Source of the DNA: JALSRK01 sp964461995
GTDB taxonomy: Bacteria > Acidobacteriota > Terriglobia > Bryobacterales > Bryobacteraceae
Direction: 5' to 3'
DNA length: 64,000 nt
Assembly: GCA_964461995.1 (NCBI GenBank)
Contig: CAYWXL010000008.1
Location: 1 to 64,000, forward strand
In this document: piece by piece, positions 54,728 through 64,000 of the stretch
Numbering within the stretch: position 1 is the first letter of the stretch
Layout: each line of letters begins with the position of its first letter
The notes under the pieces: model-generated
The model's database searches: none
The model's input: only the letters and a program-made list of their open reading frames with translations
What the model was told of the DNA's origin: nothing
Position numbers and translations under genes: made by a program

Positions 54728-55714
54728 ATGGCGCGGCAAGCGTTTTTCGGAAGTTCCGGCATCCTGCCGGCGGCGATTCTGGCAGCCGCGGCCGCCTTGG
54801 GCTTCGGCGATACATCCGGGACAAACCCCCGAGCCTGTGGGGGCGCCTTCCAGGAGCCGGCGCAGGTTCAAGAAGGCGAACTAGACGCACTGTTCACCGA
54901 ATACGAGATCCGGCCGCTGCGCGCCCGGCGGTCGAGCGGCATCCAGGGACCACGGGGAGGCAGGGAGCCGATGTGGCCTTCGCCGCCTGTCGCGGACGAG
55001 CTGTACGCCCAGTTCCAGTACGAGCCGCCGTCGTTCGACGGTCCGCGTCCACACCCACGTCCAACGAGTCCGCTGCATCGCCGATATCTCGAGAATGTAA
55101 AGCGTTTTCCGGGATCGGGCCGTTTTTTCTACGTGCAGGGTGACTTGGCGCAGATCGTGGCGCAGGCGTTCCAAGCGGATCTGCACCACTTTTTCGTCCC
55201 GCGGTGGATGGGCGCGGCCCGGTACGAGATCTACTTCGAAGCGTCCAATCCCGGCCACGACTACCGGCTGTTACTGCAGCGGTTGCTCGCTGAGAAGTTT
55301 CAGCTTTCGCATAAGCGGGTGGTGCGTCCCGTTGAGGTTCTCGTGCTCAGGACGCGGACGGGCGAGCCGAGACGGGCGCGTTCGGCGGCGGACTCCTGCC
55401 GGGTGGATCACGCCCCTGAAGCGTTTGCTGGCTCGGGATGGCGTATCCTGCGCTTCCGCGGCTGCGCCATGGGCGAGATCGCTCCATATCTCGGGCGGAT
55501 TCTCGGCCGGACTGTCCTCGACGAGACGACGGCCACCGGTCGGTTCGACTTCGAGTTGTCCTGGCAAGGGCAGGATACGGTGCGGTTGCAGCGGCAGCTC
55601 GAGAACAGACTGGGCGTAGCCCTCGCGGTCGAGCAGCGACCTGCCGAGGTGTTCGTAGTCACTGGGGCGCGACAGCTCGAGAAACCGGTGCGCTACAACG
55701 CCGCCACGCGGTGA
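54728..55714 (+). CDS. TIGR03435-type soil-associated protein
   Basis: The 328-residue protein has an N-terminal hydrophobic leader (ILPAAILAAAAALGFG) and matches the uncharacterised family named TIGR03435, expanded in Solibacter and other soil acidobacteria. Family hallmarks are RYEIYFEASNPGHDYRLLLQ followed by RLLAEKFQLSHKRVVRPVEVLVL, and the end segment LGRTVLDETTATGRFDFELSW. Length and domain order are normal. The SD GGAGG precedes ATG 54728. Function is unknown; members often cluster with membrane sensors, but none is present here. Confidence 0.82.
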   Translation: MARQAFFGSSGILPAAILAAAAALGFGDTSGTNPRACGGAFQEPAQVQEGELDALFTEYEIRPLRARRSSGIQGPRGGREPMWPSPPVADELYAQFQYEPPSFDGPRPHPRPTSPLHRRYLENVKRFPGSGRFFYVQGDLAQIVAQAFQADLHHFFVPRWMGAARYEIYFEASNPGHDYRLLLQRLLAEKFQLSHKRVVRPVEVLVLRTRTGEPRRARSAADSCRVDHAPEAFAGSGWRILRFRGCAMGEIAPYLGRILGRTVLDETTATGRFDFELSWQGQDTVRLQRQLENRLGVALAVEQRPAEVFVVTGARQLEKPVRYNAATR

Positions 55715-55725
55715 GTAAGTCTCCC

Positions 55726-57888
55726 TCAGCCCCGGCGCAGCAACCGCAGGGCATTCGAGATCACGAGCAGCGAGACGCCCATGTCGGCGGCGATGGCGGC
55801 CCACAGCGAGGCGTGGCCGGCGAAGGTGAGAACGACAAAGAGCGCCTTGATCGCGATCGAGAGCGCGATGTTTTGCCGGATGATGAAGAGCGTCCGGCGG
55901 GAGTGGGCGACCAGCCAGGGGAGCTTCGAAAGGTCGTCGGACATCAGGGCGATATCAGCGGCTTCGATGGCGGCGTCGCTGCCGGCCGCGCCCATGGCGA
56001 TGCCGACCGAAGCGCGGCCCATCGCCGGAGCATCGTTGATCCCGTCTCCGACCATGCCGCAGTGGCCGTATTTCTCCACGAGCTTCTCCACCGTCCGGAC
56101 CTTGTCGGCGGGCAGCAGCTCGGCGTAGACCTCGTCGATCCCGATCTCTCTGGCGATGGCGCGGGCGGTGGGCTCGTTGTCTCCGGTGAGCATGGCGATG
56201 TGGCGGATGCCCAAGCGGCGCAGGGTCTCAATCGCCGGACGGGCTTCCGGGCGCACGGTGTCAGCTAGGGCGATCATCCCGCAGACATGCGTGTCGTTGC
56301 CGAAGATGACCACGGTGCGGCCCGCGCCGGAGAGGGCTTCCAGACGCTCGTGGATGCCGGGGGTTTCCTGGTCCCGCTCATGAAGGTAACGGTGCGAGCC
56401 AAGCCAGAAGGTGCGGCCGTCGAGACGCGCCGTGGCGCCTTTGCCGGGGATCGCCTGAAGGTCTTCAGCCGGCTTGGGTACGATGCCATGACGGCCAGCG
56501 TATTCGACGATCGCCCGGGCCAGCGGGTGTTCGCTGCGGGTTTCCAAGGCCGCGGCCCGCTCGAGCACTTCAGTTTCAGTGTGGCCGTTCAGCGGGATGA
56601 CCTCGACGACCGCCGGGCGGCCTTCGGTGAGCGTGCCCGTTTTATCGAGGGCCAGCGCTCGGAGCCGGGCCGGTTCCTCCATGTAGAGGCCGCCTTTGAC
56701 AAGGACGCCGTTCCGCGCAGAAGCGGCCAGCGCGGCCACGATGCTCACCGGCGTGGAAATGACCAGCGCGCACGGGCAGCCGATCACCAGCAGCACCAAC
56801 GAGCGGTAAATCCAGTCTTCCCACGGGGCGCCGAAGAGAACGGGCGGCGCAATGAGCACGGCGACGGCGAGCCCGATGATGGCAGGGGTGTAGATCCGCG
56901 CGAAACGCTCCACCCACTGCTCGGCGGGCGCGCGATGACTTTGCGCTTCCTCGACGAGCCGGATGATGTGGGCCAGGGTGGTGTCGGCGGCGGGCCGCGT
57001 GGAGACCACCTCCAGGACACCGGAACCGTTGATGGTGCCGGCGAAAACCTCTTCTCCTGGCTCTTTCGCCACGGGCTGGCTCTCACCGGTGATGGGGGCC
57101 TGGTTCACCTCACTGGTCCCGCTCACAATGCGGCCGTCCAAGGGGATCTTCTCTCCGGGACGGACGATGAATCGTGTGCCCGGCTGAACCGCCTCCGGCG
57201 GCAGCTCTTCTTCGCTCCCGTCTTCCCGCCGCACACGGACCAGCGGGGCGGCGAGGTCCATCAGCGCCTCGACCGCCCGGCGGGCCCGGGCCACGCTCCA
57301 GGATTCGAGCAGCAGCGACAGAGCGAACAAAAAAGCGACAGTCGCGGCTTCGAACCATTCCCCGATGCCCACCGCCCCGGCGACAGCGATCGTCATCAGA
57401 AGGTTCATGTCGGGCCGCAGCCGCCGGGCGGCGACCCAGGCTTTGGGGACGATGAACCAGCCGCCGGTCACGATGGCAAGCCCGTACAAGATCCGGGCGG
57501 TGATCGGGATGCCCGTGCCTTCGGAGACCAAGGCGGCCATGACGCCACCCGCCAGCCATGCGTGGACCCAGAAAGCTGCGACCAAGGAGACGCCGCTCAC
57601 CGCCGTCATCAAGGCTCGCCCCCGGCGTTGCCAGAGGCTCCCGGCGGCTTGCTCCGACCCGCGCCACGGTTCCGCCTTCATCCCGGTGCGGGCGACGGCG
57701 GCGAGGATTGCATTCGCATCCCGGTTCGGCGCCTGTGGCAGGACCGTCATCTTGCCGTTGAGGATGTCGAACGCCAAGAACCTCTCTCCGCCGATGACAG
57801 GCCCCACTTCGCGTTTCAAGACCGAGACTTCCTCGGCGCAGTCCATGCCGTGGATCTTGAATTCGAGTGGAGCTTCGGGTGATTTCAT
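55726..57888 (-). CDS. P1B-type heavy-metal-transporting ATPase
   Basis: The 720-residue protein exports soft divalent or monovalent metals. It has an N-terminal HMA-like domain with GMDCAEEV (only one cysteine of the usual CXXC), then eight membrane segments with CPC (371-373, in IGCPCALVISTP), the actuator motif TGES and the phosphorylation motif DKTGTLT (Asp415), plus GDGINDAP. The CPC motif with the ending MGVSLLVISNALRLLR fits Zn/Cd/Pb (ZntA/CadA) transporters, though the HMA change makes the substrate less certain. Its position after a CzcCBA set and a PII-like gene supports a metal-efflux role. Start ATG 57888. Confidence 0.9.
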   Translation of the reverse strand: MKSPEAPLEFKIHGMDCAEEVSVLKREVGPVIGGERFLAFDILNGKMTVLPQAPNRDANAILAAVARTGMKAEPWRGSEQAAGSLWQRRGRALMTAVSGVSLVAAFWVHAWLAGGVMAALVSEGTGIPITARILYGLAIVTGGWFIVPKAWVAARRLRPDMNLLMTIAVAGAVGIGEWFEAATVAFLFALSLLLESWSVARARRAVEALMDLAAPLVRVRREDGSEEELPPEAVQPGTRFIVRPGEKIPLDGRIVSGTSEVNQAPITGESQPVAKEPGEEVFAGTINGSGVLEVVSTRPAADTTLAHIIRLVEEAQSHRAPAEQWVERFARIYTPAIIGLAVAVLIAPPVLFGAPWEDWIYRSLVLLVIGCPCALVISTPVSIVAALAASARNGVLVKGGLYMEEPARLRALALDKTGTLTEGRPAVVEVIPLNGHTETEVLERAAALETRSEHPLARAIVEYAGRHGIVPKPAEDLQAIPGKGATARLDGRTFWLGSHRYLHERDQETPGIHERLEALSGAGRTVVIFGNDTHVCGMIALADTVRPEARPAIETLRRLGIRHIAMLTGDNEPTARAIAREIGIDEVYAELLPADKVRTVEKLVEKYGHCGMVGDGINDAPAMGRASVGIAMGAAGSDAAIEAADIALMSDDLSKLPWLVAHSRRTLFIIRQNIALSIAIKALFVVLTFAGHASLWAAIAADMGVSLLVISNALRLLRRG

Positions 57889-57952
57889 CGGCGGACCCTC
57901 ACGATTTTATCTTGCCGGCCCGGCATTTCGGCCGAGCAGGCCGCCTCGCGCC

Positions 57953-58294
57953 TCAAATCGCCGCCGCTCCTCGCTCTCCCGTACGAATCCTTACCACATC
58001 GTCCACCGGGAGAATGAAGATCTTACCGTCGCCGGCCCTGCCGGTGTGCGCCTTCGTTGCGATCACGTCCACTACGCGCTCGACGTCCTCGTCAGAGACG
58101 ACGATCTCCAGCTTCACCTTCTTGGCGTAGCCGATGGGGTCTTCCGGCGGGCGTGTCCCGGCGTCCGGCGGGCGGTGTTTCGCAAAGCCCTGAACTTCCG
58201 AGACGGTAACGCCGGGCAGTCCTTCCAACTCTCTGAGGGCGTTGATCACCGGCTCCAGCATGAACGGCTGAATGATCGCCTTGATTTCTTTCAC
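57953..58294 (-). CDS. PII-like signalling protein of the metal-efflux-linked type
   Basis: The 113-residue protein has the PII fold signature MKEIKAIIQPFMLEPVINAL at the N-terminus and the C-terminal block TGRAGDGKIFILPVDDVVRIRTGE typical of PII. The T-loop region differs from GlnB/GlnK: the usual uridylylated tyrosine segment is replaced by KHRPPDAGTRPPEDPIGYAKK. A PII subgroup (PII-NG) with unusual T-loops is known to lie beside RND metal-efflux genes, and the setting here, between czcA and a P1B ATPase, fits it. Separation from czcA is 12 bp, so they are one operon. It may sense metal, nucleotide or energy state. Confidence 0.85.
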   Translation of the reverse strand: MKEIKAIIQPFMLEPVINALRELEGLPGVTVSEVQGFAKHRPPDAGTRPPEDPIGYAKKVKLEIVVSDEDVERVVDVIATKAHTGRAGDGKIFILPVDDVVRIRTGERGAAAI

Positions 58295-58306
58295 CGATTC
58301 CTCCCC

Positions 58307-61300
58307 TTAAATTTCGACCTCGGGACGTTCCTTCTCGAACCAAGCGTAGATCGACGGTAGCACGAGCAGCGTGAGCAGCGTGCAGGTCATCAAACCGCCG
58401 ATCACCACCGTTGCCAGCGGGCGCTGCACTTCGGCGCCGGCGCTGGTCGAAAGCGCCATCGGGACAAATCCCAGGCTGGCGACGAGCGCCGTCATCAGCA
58501 CCGGCCGCAGGCGGATCCTGGCTCCTTCGAGGGCGGCCTCCCGGGCGGTGGCGCCCTGCTCGCGCATCTGGTTGATGTAGCTCATCAGGACCACGCCGTT
58601 GAGCACCGCGACGCCGAACAAGGCGATGAAGCCGACTCCCGCGGAGATGCTGAACGGCATGCCCCGCAGGTACAGGGCTACGATGCCGCCGGTGGCGGCG
58701 AGCGGCACGTTCAAGAAGATAATGGCGGCCAGCTTGACGGAACGGAAGGTCGTGTACAGCAGCACGAAGATCAGGAACAGGGCCAGCGGCACGACGATCG
58801 AAAGCCGGCGCGAAGCGGCTTGAAGGTTCTCGAACTGGCCGCCGTACTCGATCCAGTAACCTGTGGGCAGCTTTACTTTTTGAGCGATGGCTTGCTGGAC
58901 GTCAGACACGAAGCTTCCCAGGTCACGGCCTCGCACATTGGCCTCGACGGTGATCCGCCGGTGGATGTTCTCACGGCTGATTTGCGCGGGCCCCTCCTCG
59001 ACCCAGATATCGGCAAGCTCGCTCAAAGGGATCAAGCGCCCGCGCGGATCGGCCACCTTGAGCATCCGAATCTTATTCAGATCAGTGCGGTCTTCAGCCT
59101 CGAAGCGCACTTGAATGGGAAACCGCCGCTGACCCTCGAACACTTCGCCGATTTGCTTACCGCCCATGGTCTCGACGGCATCGAGAATCTGCGCCGCATT
59201 GATGCCGTAGCGGGCGATTTCGGCCCGCCGTACACGGATTCGCAAGAAGGGCAACCCGGCCGTCTGTTCCACTTTGACGTCGGCCGCGCCGGGCACCTGC
59301 CGCACCACCCGGGCGATCTCCTCTGCAGTGACCCGGAGCTGGTCCAGATCCTCACCGTAGAGCGTGATCGCTAGCTCGGACCGTACCCCGGCGATCAGCT
59401 CCTGTACCCGCAGTTCGATGGGTTGGGAGTAACTAAAGATGTTCCCGGGGACGCTCTTTTCGAGCGTCTCGTTCATTGCGTCCACGAGCTCCTCTTGTGT
59501 TTCTGCGGTGGTCCATTCGTCACGGGGTTTCAAAATGACGTAGATATCGCTGGTCTCGACCCCCATTGGATCGGTGGGTATCTCTGCCTGGCCCGTCCGC
59601 GAAATCACCGTCTCGACCTCGGGGAACTCCAGCAGCTTCTTTTCGATCATAGTGGTGCTGTTGATGGATTCCGAGAGGCTGACGCTCGGCAACCGCCACG
59701 CCTGGATGGCGATGGTGCCCTCGTCGAGCTTCGGTATGAATTCGGCGCCCAGGAATGGGACCAGCAGTAGCGACAAGGCGAACGTCAGCGCCGCGATTCC
59801 CGCCACGAGCTTCGGGTGAGCGACGGCCTTTTCGGAGAGCGGCAGGTAGACGCGCTTGACGGCGCGGATGATACGGGTTTCCTTCTCGGCCATCTTGCCG
59901 CGGAACAGCAGCGAGGCCAGCACCGGCATCAGGGTGAGGGCCAGGATCAGCGAGCCGACCAGGGCGAAGATCACGGTGAGAGCCATGGGCCGGAACATCT
60001 TGCCTTCCACGCCCTGCAGGGTAAGGATAGGCAAATAGACGATGATGATGATTCCTACGGCGAAGAAGACGGGCCGAGCCACCTCGCGGCCGGCCTCCAG
60101 GACCAGCGCATCGCGGCTGAGCCCGCTAGTGCGCTTTTCGCTCATCTTGCGGACGATGTTTTCAATCATGACGACCGAACCGTCCACGATGAGTCCGAAA
60201 TCGATCGCGCCGAGGCTCATCAGGTTTCCCGATAGACCCGCTTCGACCATCCCCGTGAAGGCGACCAGCATCGATAACGGAATGGCCGAGGCGACGATCA
60301 GTCCGCCCCGCAAGTTACCGAGGAGAAGCAAGAGGACAGCGATCACCAGCAGGCCGCCTTCGGAAAGATTCTTCTCGACCGTGCGGATCGTCTTCTGGAC
60401 GAGTTCGGTGCGGTCGTAGTAAGTGTCGATCTCGACGCCGGGGGGCAGCGTCTTCTGGATCTCTTCTAGGCGTTCATGCACGCGCCGGGCCACGACGCGG
60501 GAGTTTTCGCCAATGAGCATCATGACGACGCCAGTGACCGCTTCGCCGCGTCCGTCCCGCGTCACCGCGCCCTGGCGCACGAGCGGAGCGAACTCGACGC
60601 GGCCGATGTTCTTCACGTAGATTGGGGTACCGTCGTCGGAGGTCGCCACGACGATGTTGCCGATGTCCTCGAGCGACTCGACCAGGCCTTCGCCGCGAAT
60701 GATGCGCTGTTCCTGGTTGTGCTCGATGTAGGCGCCGCCGGAATTCGCGTTGTTCTCTGCGATGGCCTGGAACACCTGGTCGAGAGAGAGGTTGTAGGCG
60801 GTGAGCCGGTCTGCGTCGAGGGTTACCTGATAGGTCTTGGCCTCGCCGCCGTAGGAGTTCACCTCGACGACGCCGGGCACCGAGCGGAGCTTGAAGGCGA
60901 TATCCCAGTCGAGGATGGACCGCAGCTCCATCAGCGAATAGCCCTCTCCGCGCACTTCGAACTGGTAGATCTCGCCCAGTCCAGTGCTGATTGGGCCCAT
61001 CACCGGCGTGCCGAAGCCCTCTGGAATGGCGTCGCGCGCCTCGGGCAGCCGCTCCATCACGAGCCGGCGCGCGAAATAGATGTCCATATCCTCCTCGAAG
61101 TAGATGTAGACGGCCGAAAGCCCAAAACGCGAAACGGAGCGGATCTTGGTGATGCCGGGGAGCCCGCTCATGGCGGTCTCCACCGGGAAGGTGATGAACT
61201 GCTCGACTTCCAACGGGCCGAGCGCCGGGGCGCGCGTGAGCACTTGCACCTGGTTCGGTGTGACGTCCGGAACCGCGTCGATGGGCAGCTTCAGCATCGA

Positions 61301-61384
61301 GTTGATGCCGAAGCCGATCACTAGCAGGGTGAGGACGATGACGAGGAACTTGTAACGGAGCGAGATTTCCACGAGGCGATGCAT
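58307..61384 (-). CDS. czcA: RND heavy-metal efflux pump CzcA
   Basis: The 1025-residue protein is an HME-type RND transporter that expels divalent metals using the proton gradient. Motifs include LKLPIDAVPDVTPNQVQVL near residue 30, the conserved DFGLIVDGSVVMIENIVR in the fourth membrane segment (proton relay Asp), and two halves each with a large periplasmic loop. Start ATG 61384 (MHRLVEISLRYKFLVIV) is used; an upstream in-frame extension to 61498 overlaps czcB. It sits 5 bp after czcB and just ahead of the PII-like gene. Confidence 0.93.
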   Translation of the reverse strand: MHRLVEISLRYKFLVIVLTLLVIGFGINSMLKLPIDAVPDVTPNQVQVLTRAPALGPLEVEQFITFPVETAMSGLPGITKIRSVSRFGLSAVYIYFEEDMDIYFARRLVMERLPEARDAIPEGFGTPVMGPISTGLGEIYQFEVRGEGYSLMELRSILDWDIAFKLRSVPGVVEVNSYGGEAKTYQVTLDADRLTAYNLSLDQVFQAIAENNANSGGAYIEHNQEQRIIRGEGLVESLEDIGNIVVATSDDGTPIYVKNIGRVEFAPLVRQGAVTRDGRGEAVTGVVMMLIGENSRVVARRVHERLEEIQKTLPPGVEIDTYYDRTELVQKTIRTVEKNLSEGGLLVIAVLLLLLGNLRGGLIVASAIPLSMLVAFTGMVEAGLSGNLMSLGAIDFGLIVDGSVVMIENIVRKMSEKRTSGLSRDALVLEAGREVARPVFFAVGIIIIVYLPILTLQGVEGKMFRPMALTVIFALVGSLILALTLMPVLASLLFRGKMAEKETRIIRAVKRVYLPLSEKAVAHPKLVAGIAALTFALSLLLVPFLGAEFIPKLDEGTIAIQAWRLPSVSLSESINSTTMIEKKLLEFPEVETVISRTGQAEIPTDPMGVETSDIYVILKPRDEWTTAETQEELVDAMNETLEKSVPGNIFSYSQPIELRVQELIAGVRSELAITLYGEDLDQLRVTAEEIARVVRQVPGAADVKVEQTAGLPFLRIRVRRAEIARYGINAAQILDAVETMGGKQIGEVFEGQRRFPIQVRFEAEDRTDLNKIRMLKVADPRGRLIPLSELADIWVEEGPAQISRENIHRRITVEANVRGRDLGSFVSDVQQAIAQKVKLPTGYWIEYGGQFENLQAASRRLSIVVPLALFLIFVLLYTTFRSVKLAAIIFLNVPLAATGGIVALYLRGMPFSISAGVGFIALFGVAVLNGVVLMSYINQMREQGATAREAALEGARIRLRPVLMTALVASLGFVPMALSTSAGAEVQRPLATVVIGGLMTCTLLTLLVLPSIYAWFEKERPEVEI

Positions 61385-61389
61385 GGGCG

Positions 61390-62685
61390 CTATTCCTCCT
61401 CGCCAATGAGTTCGCGCAACAAGGCCGACTTGAGGTAGAAGCTGCCCTGGGTGACGACGCGGTCGCCCGGCCGCAACCCTGAGAGCACTTCGATCCACTC
61501 GCCCGCTTCAGCGCCTGTCTCGATCTCCTGCTTGCGGAACTCCGTCGGTGAGACTTGGACGAACACCACCGGTCGCCCGTCGATGAGCTGGATCGCCGAG
61601 GCAGGCACGGCCAGCACGTTGCGTTTCCGTCCCGTGGGGATGTTCACGGTGGCGAACATCTCCAGCTTCAGCCGGTTGCCCGGGTTTGCGACGACGCAAC
61701 GGACTTTGGCCGTGCGCGTGCTGGGCTCGATCACGTCGCTGATGTAAGTGACCTGGCCGCGGAAGGATTCCGTGGGATAAGAGGAGACCTTGATCGTCAC
61801 GGTCTTGCCGACGGTGACATAAGCGAGGTCCTGTTCATAGACGTCTGCCAGAACCCAAACCGTGGAGATGTCTGTGATTGTCAGCAGCCGGTCGGTGGTG
61901 GCGACCACTTCGCCTTCGGCCACGTCGTAGTAGGTCACCACGCCGGAGAACGGCGCCCGCAAGATGTTATGGGACCGTGTCCGGTGGATCGCGTCCCGGT
62001 CCTGGCTCCGAAGCCTTTTTAACTCCTCGTCGGACACCCCGAAGCGGTGGATTTGTTCCTCGATCTTGGCGACCACGGCGCGGGCGGCAGCCACTCTGGC
62101 TTCGGTGTCCCGATATTCCGCGGCCCGGATGTCGTGGGTAGTGCGGGCGGTCGCTCCCACTTTGAGCATCGCTTCGCTGCGGGCCAGGATGGTGCGTTTC
62201 ACGTCGAGATCGGTGAGAGCGCGGTCCAGCTCGGCGATGGCGCTCAGGTACTCGCCGATCAGCATACCGAGTTCGACGTTGTCGTACTCGATGAGGGGAT
62301 CGCCGGCCTCGACGTGGTCGCCGAGGCGGACGTAGACCTTCTCCACCACGCCCCGGGCGAGCGGGCGGATGTGGGCCACGCGGGTCTGGTCAGGCGAAAC
62401 GACGCCGGTGACAGATAGAACGGTCTGCATATCCTGCAATCCCACTTCCTCGACCCGGATCTGCCCGCCTTTCTGCAGAGCTGCGGGGAGGGTCACGATC
62501 CCGTCGCTTCTCTCTTCGTGTTCGGCATGTTCAACCGGGGCCACAGCTTCCGACTGTTCCGGCTGCCATAGCGACGAATAAAGGAAAGCGCCTAGACCCA
62601 TGCCGCCGACCGCTGCGACGGCCAACGCCGCGATAGCGATGCCGGATCGGGACTTCCTTCCGCGAGAAACTTGTGCTTCTGACAT
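61390..62685 (-). CDS. czcB: RND membrane-fusion protein CzcB
   Basis: The 431-residue periplasmic adaptor connects CzcA with the outer-membrane channel. It has an N-terminal membrane anchor (IAIAALAVAAVGGMGLGAFLY), a short His/Glu-rich stretch (VEHAEHEERSDG) that could bind metal, a barrel-sandwich (GVVEKVYVRLGDHVEAGDPL), a helical hairpin and a beta-barrel (VLADVYEQDLAYVTVGKTVTI). Its ATG begins immediately after the czcC stop, with SD AGGAGA inside the end of czcC. Together the genes form a tripartite efflux system. Confidence 0.92.
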   Translation of the reverse strand: MSEAQVSRGRKSRSGIAIAALAVAAVGGMGLGAFLYSSLWQPEQSEAVAPVEHAEHEERSDGIVTLPAALQKGGQIRVEEVGLQDMQTVLSVTGVVSPDQTRVAHIRPLARGVVEKVYVRLGDHVEAGDPLIEYDNVELGMLIGEYLSAIAELDRALTDLDVKRTILARSEAMLKVGATARTTHDIRAAEYRDTEARVAAARAVVAKIEEQIHRFGVSDEELKRLRSQDRDAIHRTRSHNILRAPFSGVVTYYDVAEGEVVATTDRLLTITDISTVWVLADVYEQDLAYVTVGKTVTIKVSSYPTESFRGQVTYISDVIEPSTRTAKVRCVVANPGNRLKLEMFATVNIPTGRKRNVLAVPASAIQLIDGRPVVFVQVSPTEFRKQEIETGAEAGEWIEVLSGLRPGDRVVTQGSFYLKSALLRELIGEEE

Positions 62686-63954
62686 CTATCGATCTCCTGT
62701 TCCAATTCCAAGAACGCCGGCGAGTTCGTAGAGGCTGATCCGCTCGTCGTAGAGCGCCTGGTTGTAAATCCGTACCGTCTCCCGGTAGCGCCGTTGTGCG
62801 TCGAGAAGATCCATGAGCGGGGCTCCACCGAGCCGGTAGGCCGCCAGCGTTACGGTGCTGGCCTCTTCGGCCTTGCGGAGCTGCTCCTTCTCGATGTATT
62901 CGACGCGCTTCCGGTTGATCTCGACCGCGTTCCATGCCTTCTGCAACTCCAGCTCGATCCGTTTGCGCACTGCCGCGGCGAGGCTGGCCGCCCGGCGGCG
63001 CTCGGCGTCGGCCCGCAGGATGCCCCCCTGGTTGCGATTGAAAATCCGCAGCGGTACGGTGACGCCGAAGATCATGCTGTTCACCGGCCCGTTGCGCTTG
63101 TAGCCGGCTCCGACGGTGACGTTCGGCGACCGGATCGCCCGCTGAAGGCGCGTTTGCGTGTCGGCGCGGCGCTCCTGCTCGATGGCGGCGCGCAAGTCGG
63201 CGCGATTCTCGAAAGCCATCCGCCTGAGTTCCGCCAGGGTGGCGCCCCAGGGCACGCCGATTTCCTTGGCCGGGTCCGAGACGGGCAACTCGCCGACGAC
63301 GTCGAAATCGGCGCTGAGGTCATCGGCGTTGAGCAGGGCGAGCAGCGTGGCCTTGGCGTTTTTCAGCGCCAGTTCGGACTGGAAGACGTCGTCCACGAAG
63401 CGCAAGCGCTCCACTTCCACCCGCGTCAGCTCCAGTTCGGAGATGTCCCCTTGCTTGTAGCGGACACGGTTCAACTCGATCACACGGTCCGTCTGCTCCA
63501 ACACGGTCTTGGCCACATTCAGATTCGACCGTGCGAGGACCACTTGGTAGTAGGCTCGCTGCACATCCAACCGGAGCTGTCGGACCCGGTCGCGGTAGAG
63601 AGACTTTTGCATTTCCACCGCTAGCCGGGCCGCCTCCGTGCGGAGCTTCCGGCGGCCTCTCGTTTGGATCTCGTAATCTACCCGGGCGGTGATCTCCTGG
63701 TTGCTGAGGAATGGGCCGGGGTTGGGCTGAAAGTACGGATAGTTCTCACTTTCGAGCGTAAAAGCCGGATTCAAGCGCTTGCTGGCCGTCACCAGGTCGC
63801 CTTCCGACATGAGGATTTCACTCCGCGCGGCCTGGATCAGAGGATTTCGCTCGATCGCTAGGCGGATCGCCTCGTCGAGACTGAGCACCTTGGGGAGATC
63901 CGCCGCGTAGGCGCTTGTGAGATAGAGCGCCATCATCAACATGCCACCTCTCAT
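62686..63954 (-). CDS. czcC: Outer-membrane efflux channel CzcC (TolC family)
   Basis: The 422-residue protein has a signal peptide (LMMALYLTSAYAADLP) and two repeats of the OEP family, each with a long helical part, for example LSLDEAIRLAIERNPLIQAAR at the first and RADLRAAIEQERRADTQT at the second. It is the outer channel of the Czc-type complex. ATG 63954 follows GAGGTG; ATG 63978 has a more distant AGGAG. It is the first gene of the reverse-strand efflux operon. Upstream DNA is cut by the window edge. Confidence 0.9.
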   Translation of the reverse strand: MRGGMLMMALYLTSAYAADLPKVLSLDEAIRLAIERNPLIQAARSEILMSEGDLVTASKRLNPAFTLESENYPYFQPNPGPFLSNQEITARVDYEIQTRGRRKLRTEAARLAVEMQKSLYRDRVRQLRLDVQRAYYQVVLARSNLNVAKTVLEQTDRVIELNRVRYKQGDISELELTRVEVERLRFVDDVFQSELALKNAKATLLALLNADDLSADFDVVGELPVSDPAKEIGVPWGATLAELRRMAFENRADLRAAIEQERRADTQTRLQRAIRSPNVTVGAGYKRNGPVNSMIFGVTVPLRIFNRNQGGILRADAERRRAASLAAAVRKRIELELQKAWNAVEINRKRVEYIEKEQLRKAEEASTVTLAAYRLGGAPLMDLLDAQRRYRETVRIYNQALYDERISLYELAGVLGIGTGDR

Positions 63955-64000
63955 GGCACACCTCTGTGCATTTCGCATGGACTATCTTTATCTCCTGGGA

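Noticed and set aside
56287..57882. Forward open frame antisense to the P1B ATPase
   Set aside because: Shadow of a clearly conserved gene, no ribosome-binding site, and no recognisable domain.

Overview
The window is a GC-rich chromosomal segment, most likely from an acidobacterium of the Solibacter/Bryobacter group. This rests on several lineage-typical genes: a protein ending in a TIGR03437-type domain (48349-51363), a TIGR03435-type soil-associated protein (54728-55714), an Oar-like TonB receptor with an N-terminal carboxypeptidase-regulatory domain (17922-21323), and a TPR lipoprotein paired with an ASPIC/UnbV FG-GAP lipoprotein (23597-26751). There is no rRNA, convincing tRNA, CRISPR array or insertion sequence. 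The assignment is by family recognition only; no database search was run.

Region by region. 84-3999: a Tat-type esterase, a HepT/MntA toxin-antitoxin pair whose toxin is broken by an 11-bp tandem duplication, and a UbiE/MenG methyltransferase. 4250-11546: a cell-surface polysaccharide block (B12-dependent radical SAM protein, Wzm/Wzt-like ABC exporter, coiled-coil methyltransferase resembling O-antigen chain terminators) with queF inserted, followed by KtrB/KtrA potassium uptake. 11560-26751: a plant-polysaccharide block with an SDR, an alpha-galactosidase-like enzyme, a pectate-lyase-fold protein, a TIM-barrel isomerase, a TonB receptor and a GH51 arabinofuranosidase, then the two lipoproteins. 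26837-28393: hemerythrin and TruB. 28589-31655: three overlapping exopolysaccharide genes of the type linked to exosortase (XrtA) systems. 31720-34990: fliW-csrA-flagellin, with a sigma-28-like promoter and a leader that looks like a CsrA target. 35102-38610: hpt, two tandem thymidylate-kinase-like genes and a CHAD domain divided between two coupled genes. 38844-48265: a membrane protein and a Tad/Flp pilus operon (cpaA, cpaB, cpaC, cpaE, cpaF, tadB, tadC) followed by a 32-residue membrane protein. 48349-55714: secreted and outer-membrane proteins including a multihaem cytochrome. 55726-63954: a reverse-strand metal-efflux operon (czcC, czcB, czcA, a PII-like gene, a P1B ATPase).

The main functional groups act at the cell envelope: polysaccharide synthesis and export, sugar-polymer breakdown and uptake, motility and adhesion (flagellin and Tad pilus), and metal efflux. 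The most checkable unusual points are the frameshifted HepT, the flagellin leader and promoter, the split CHAD gene, the thymidylate-kinase paralogue with arginine in place of the P-loop lysine, the CTTRH lesion in the multihaem cytochrome, and the 32-residue gene after tadC.
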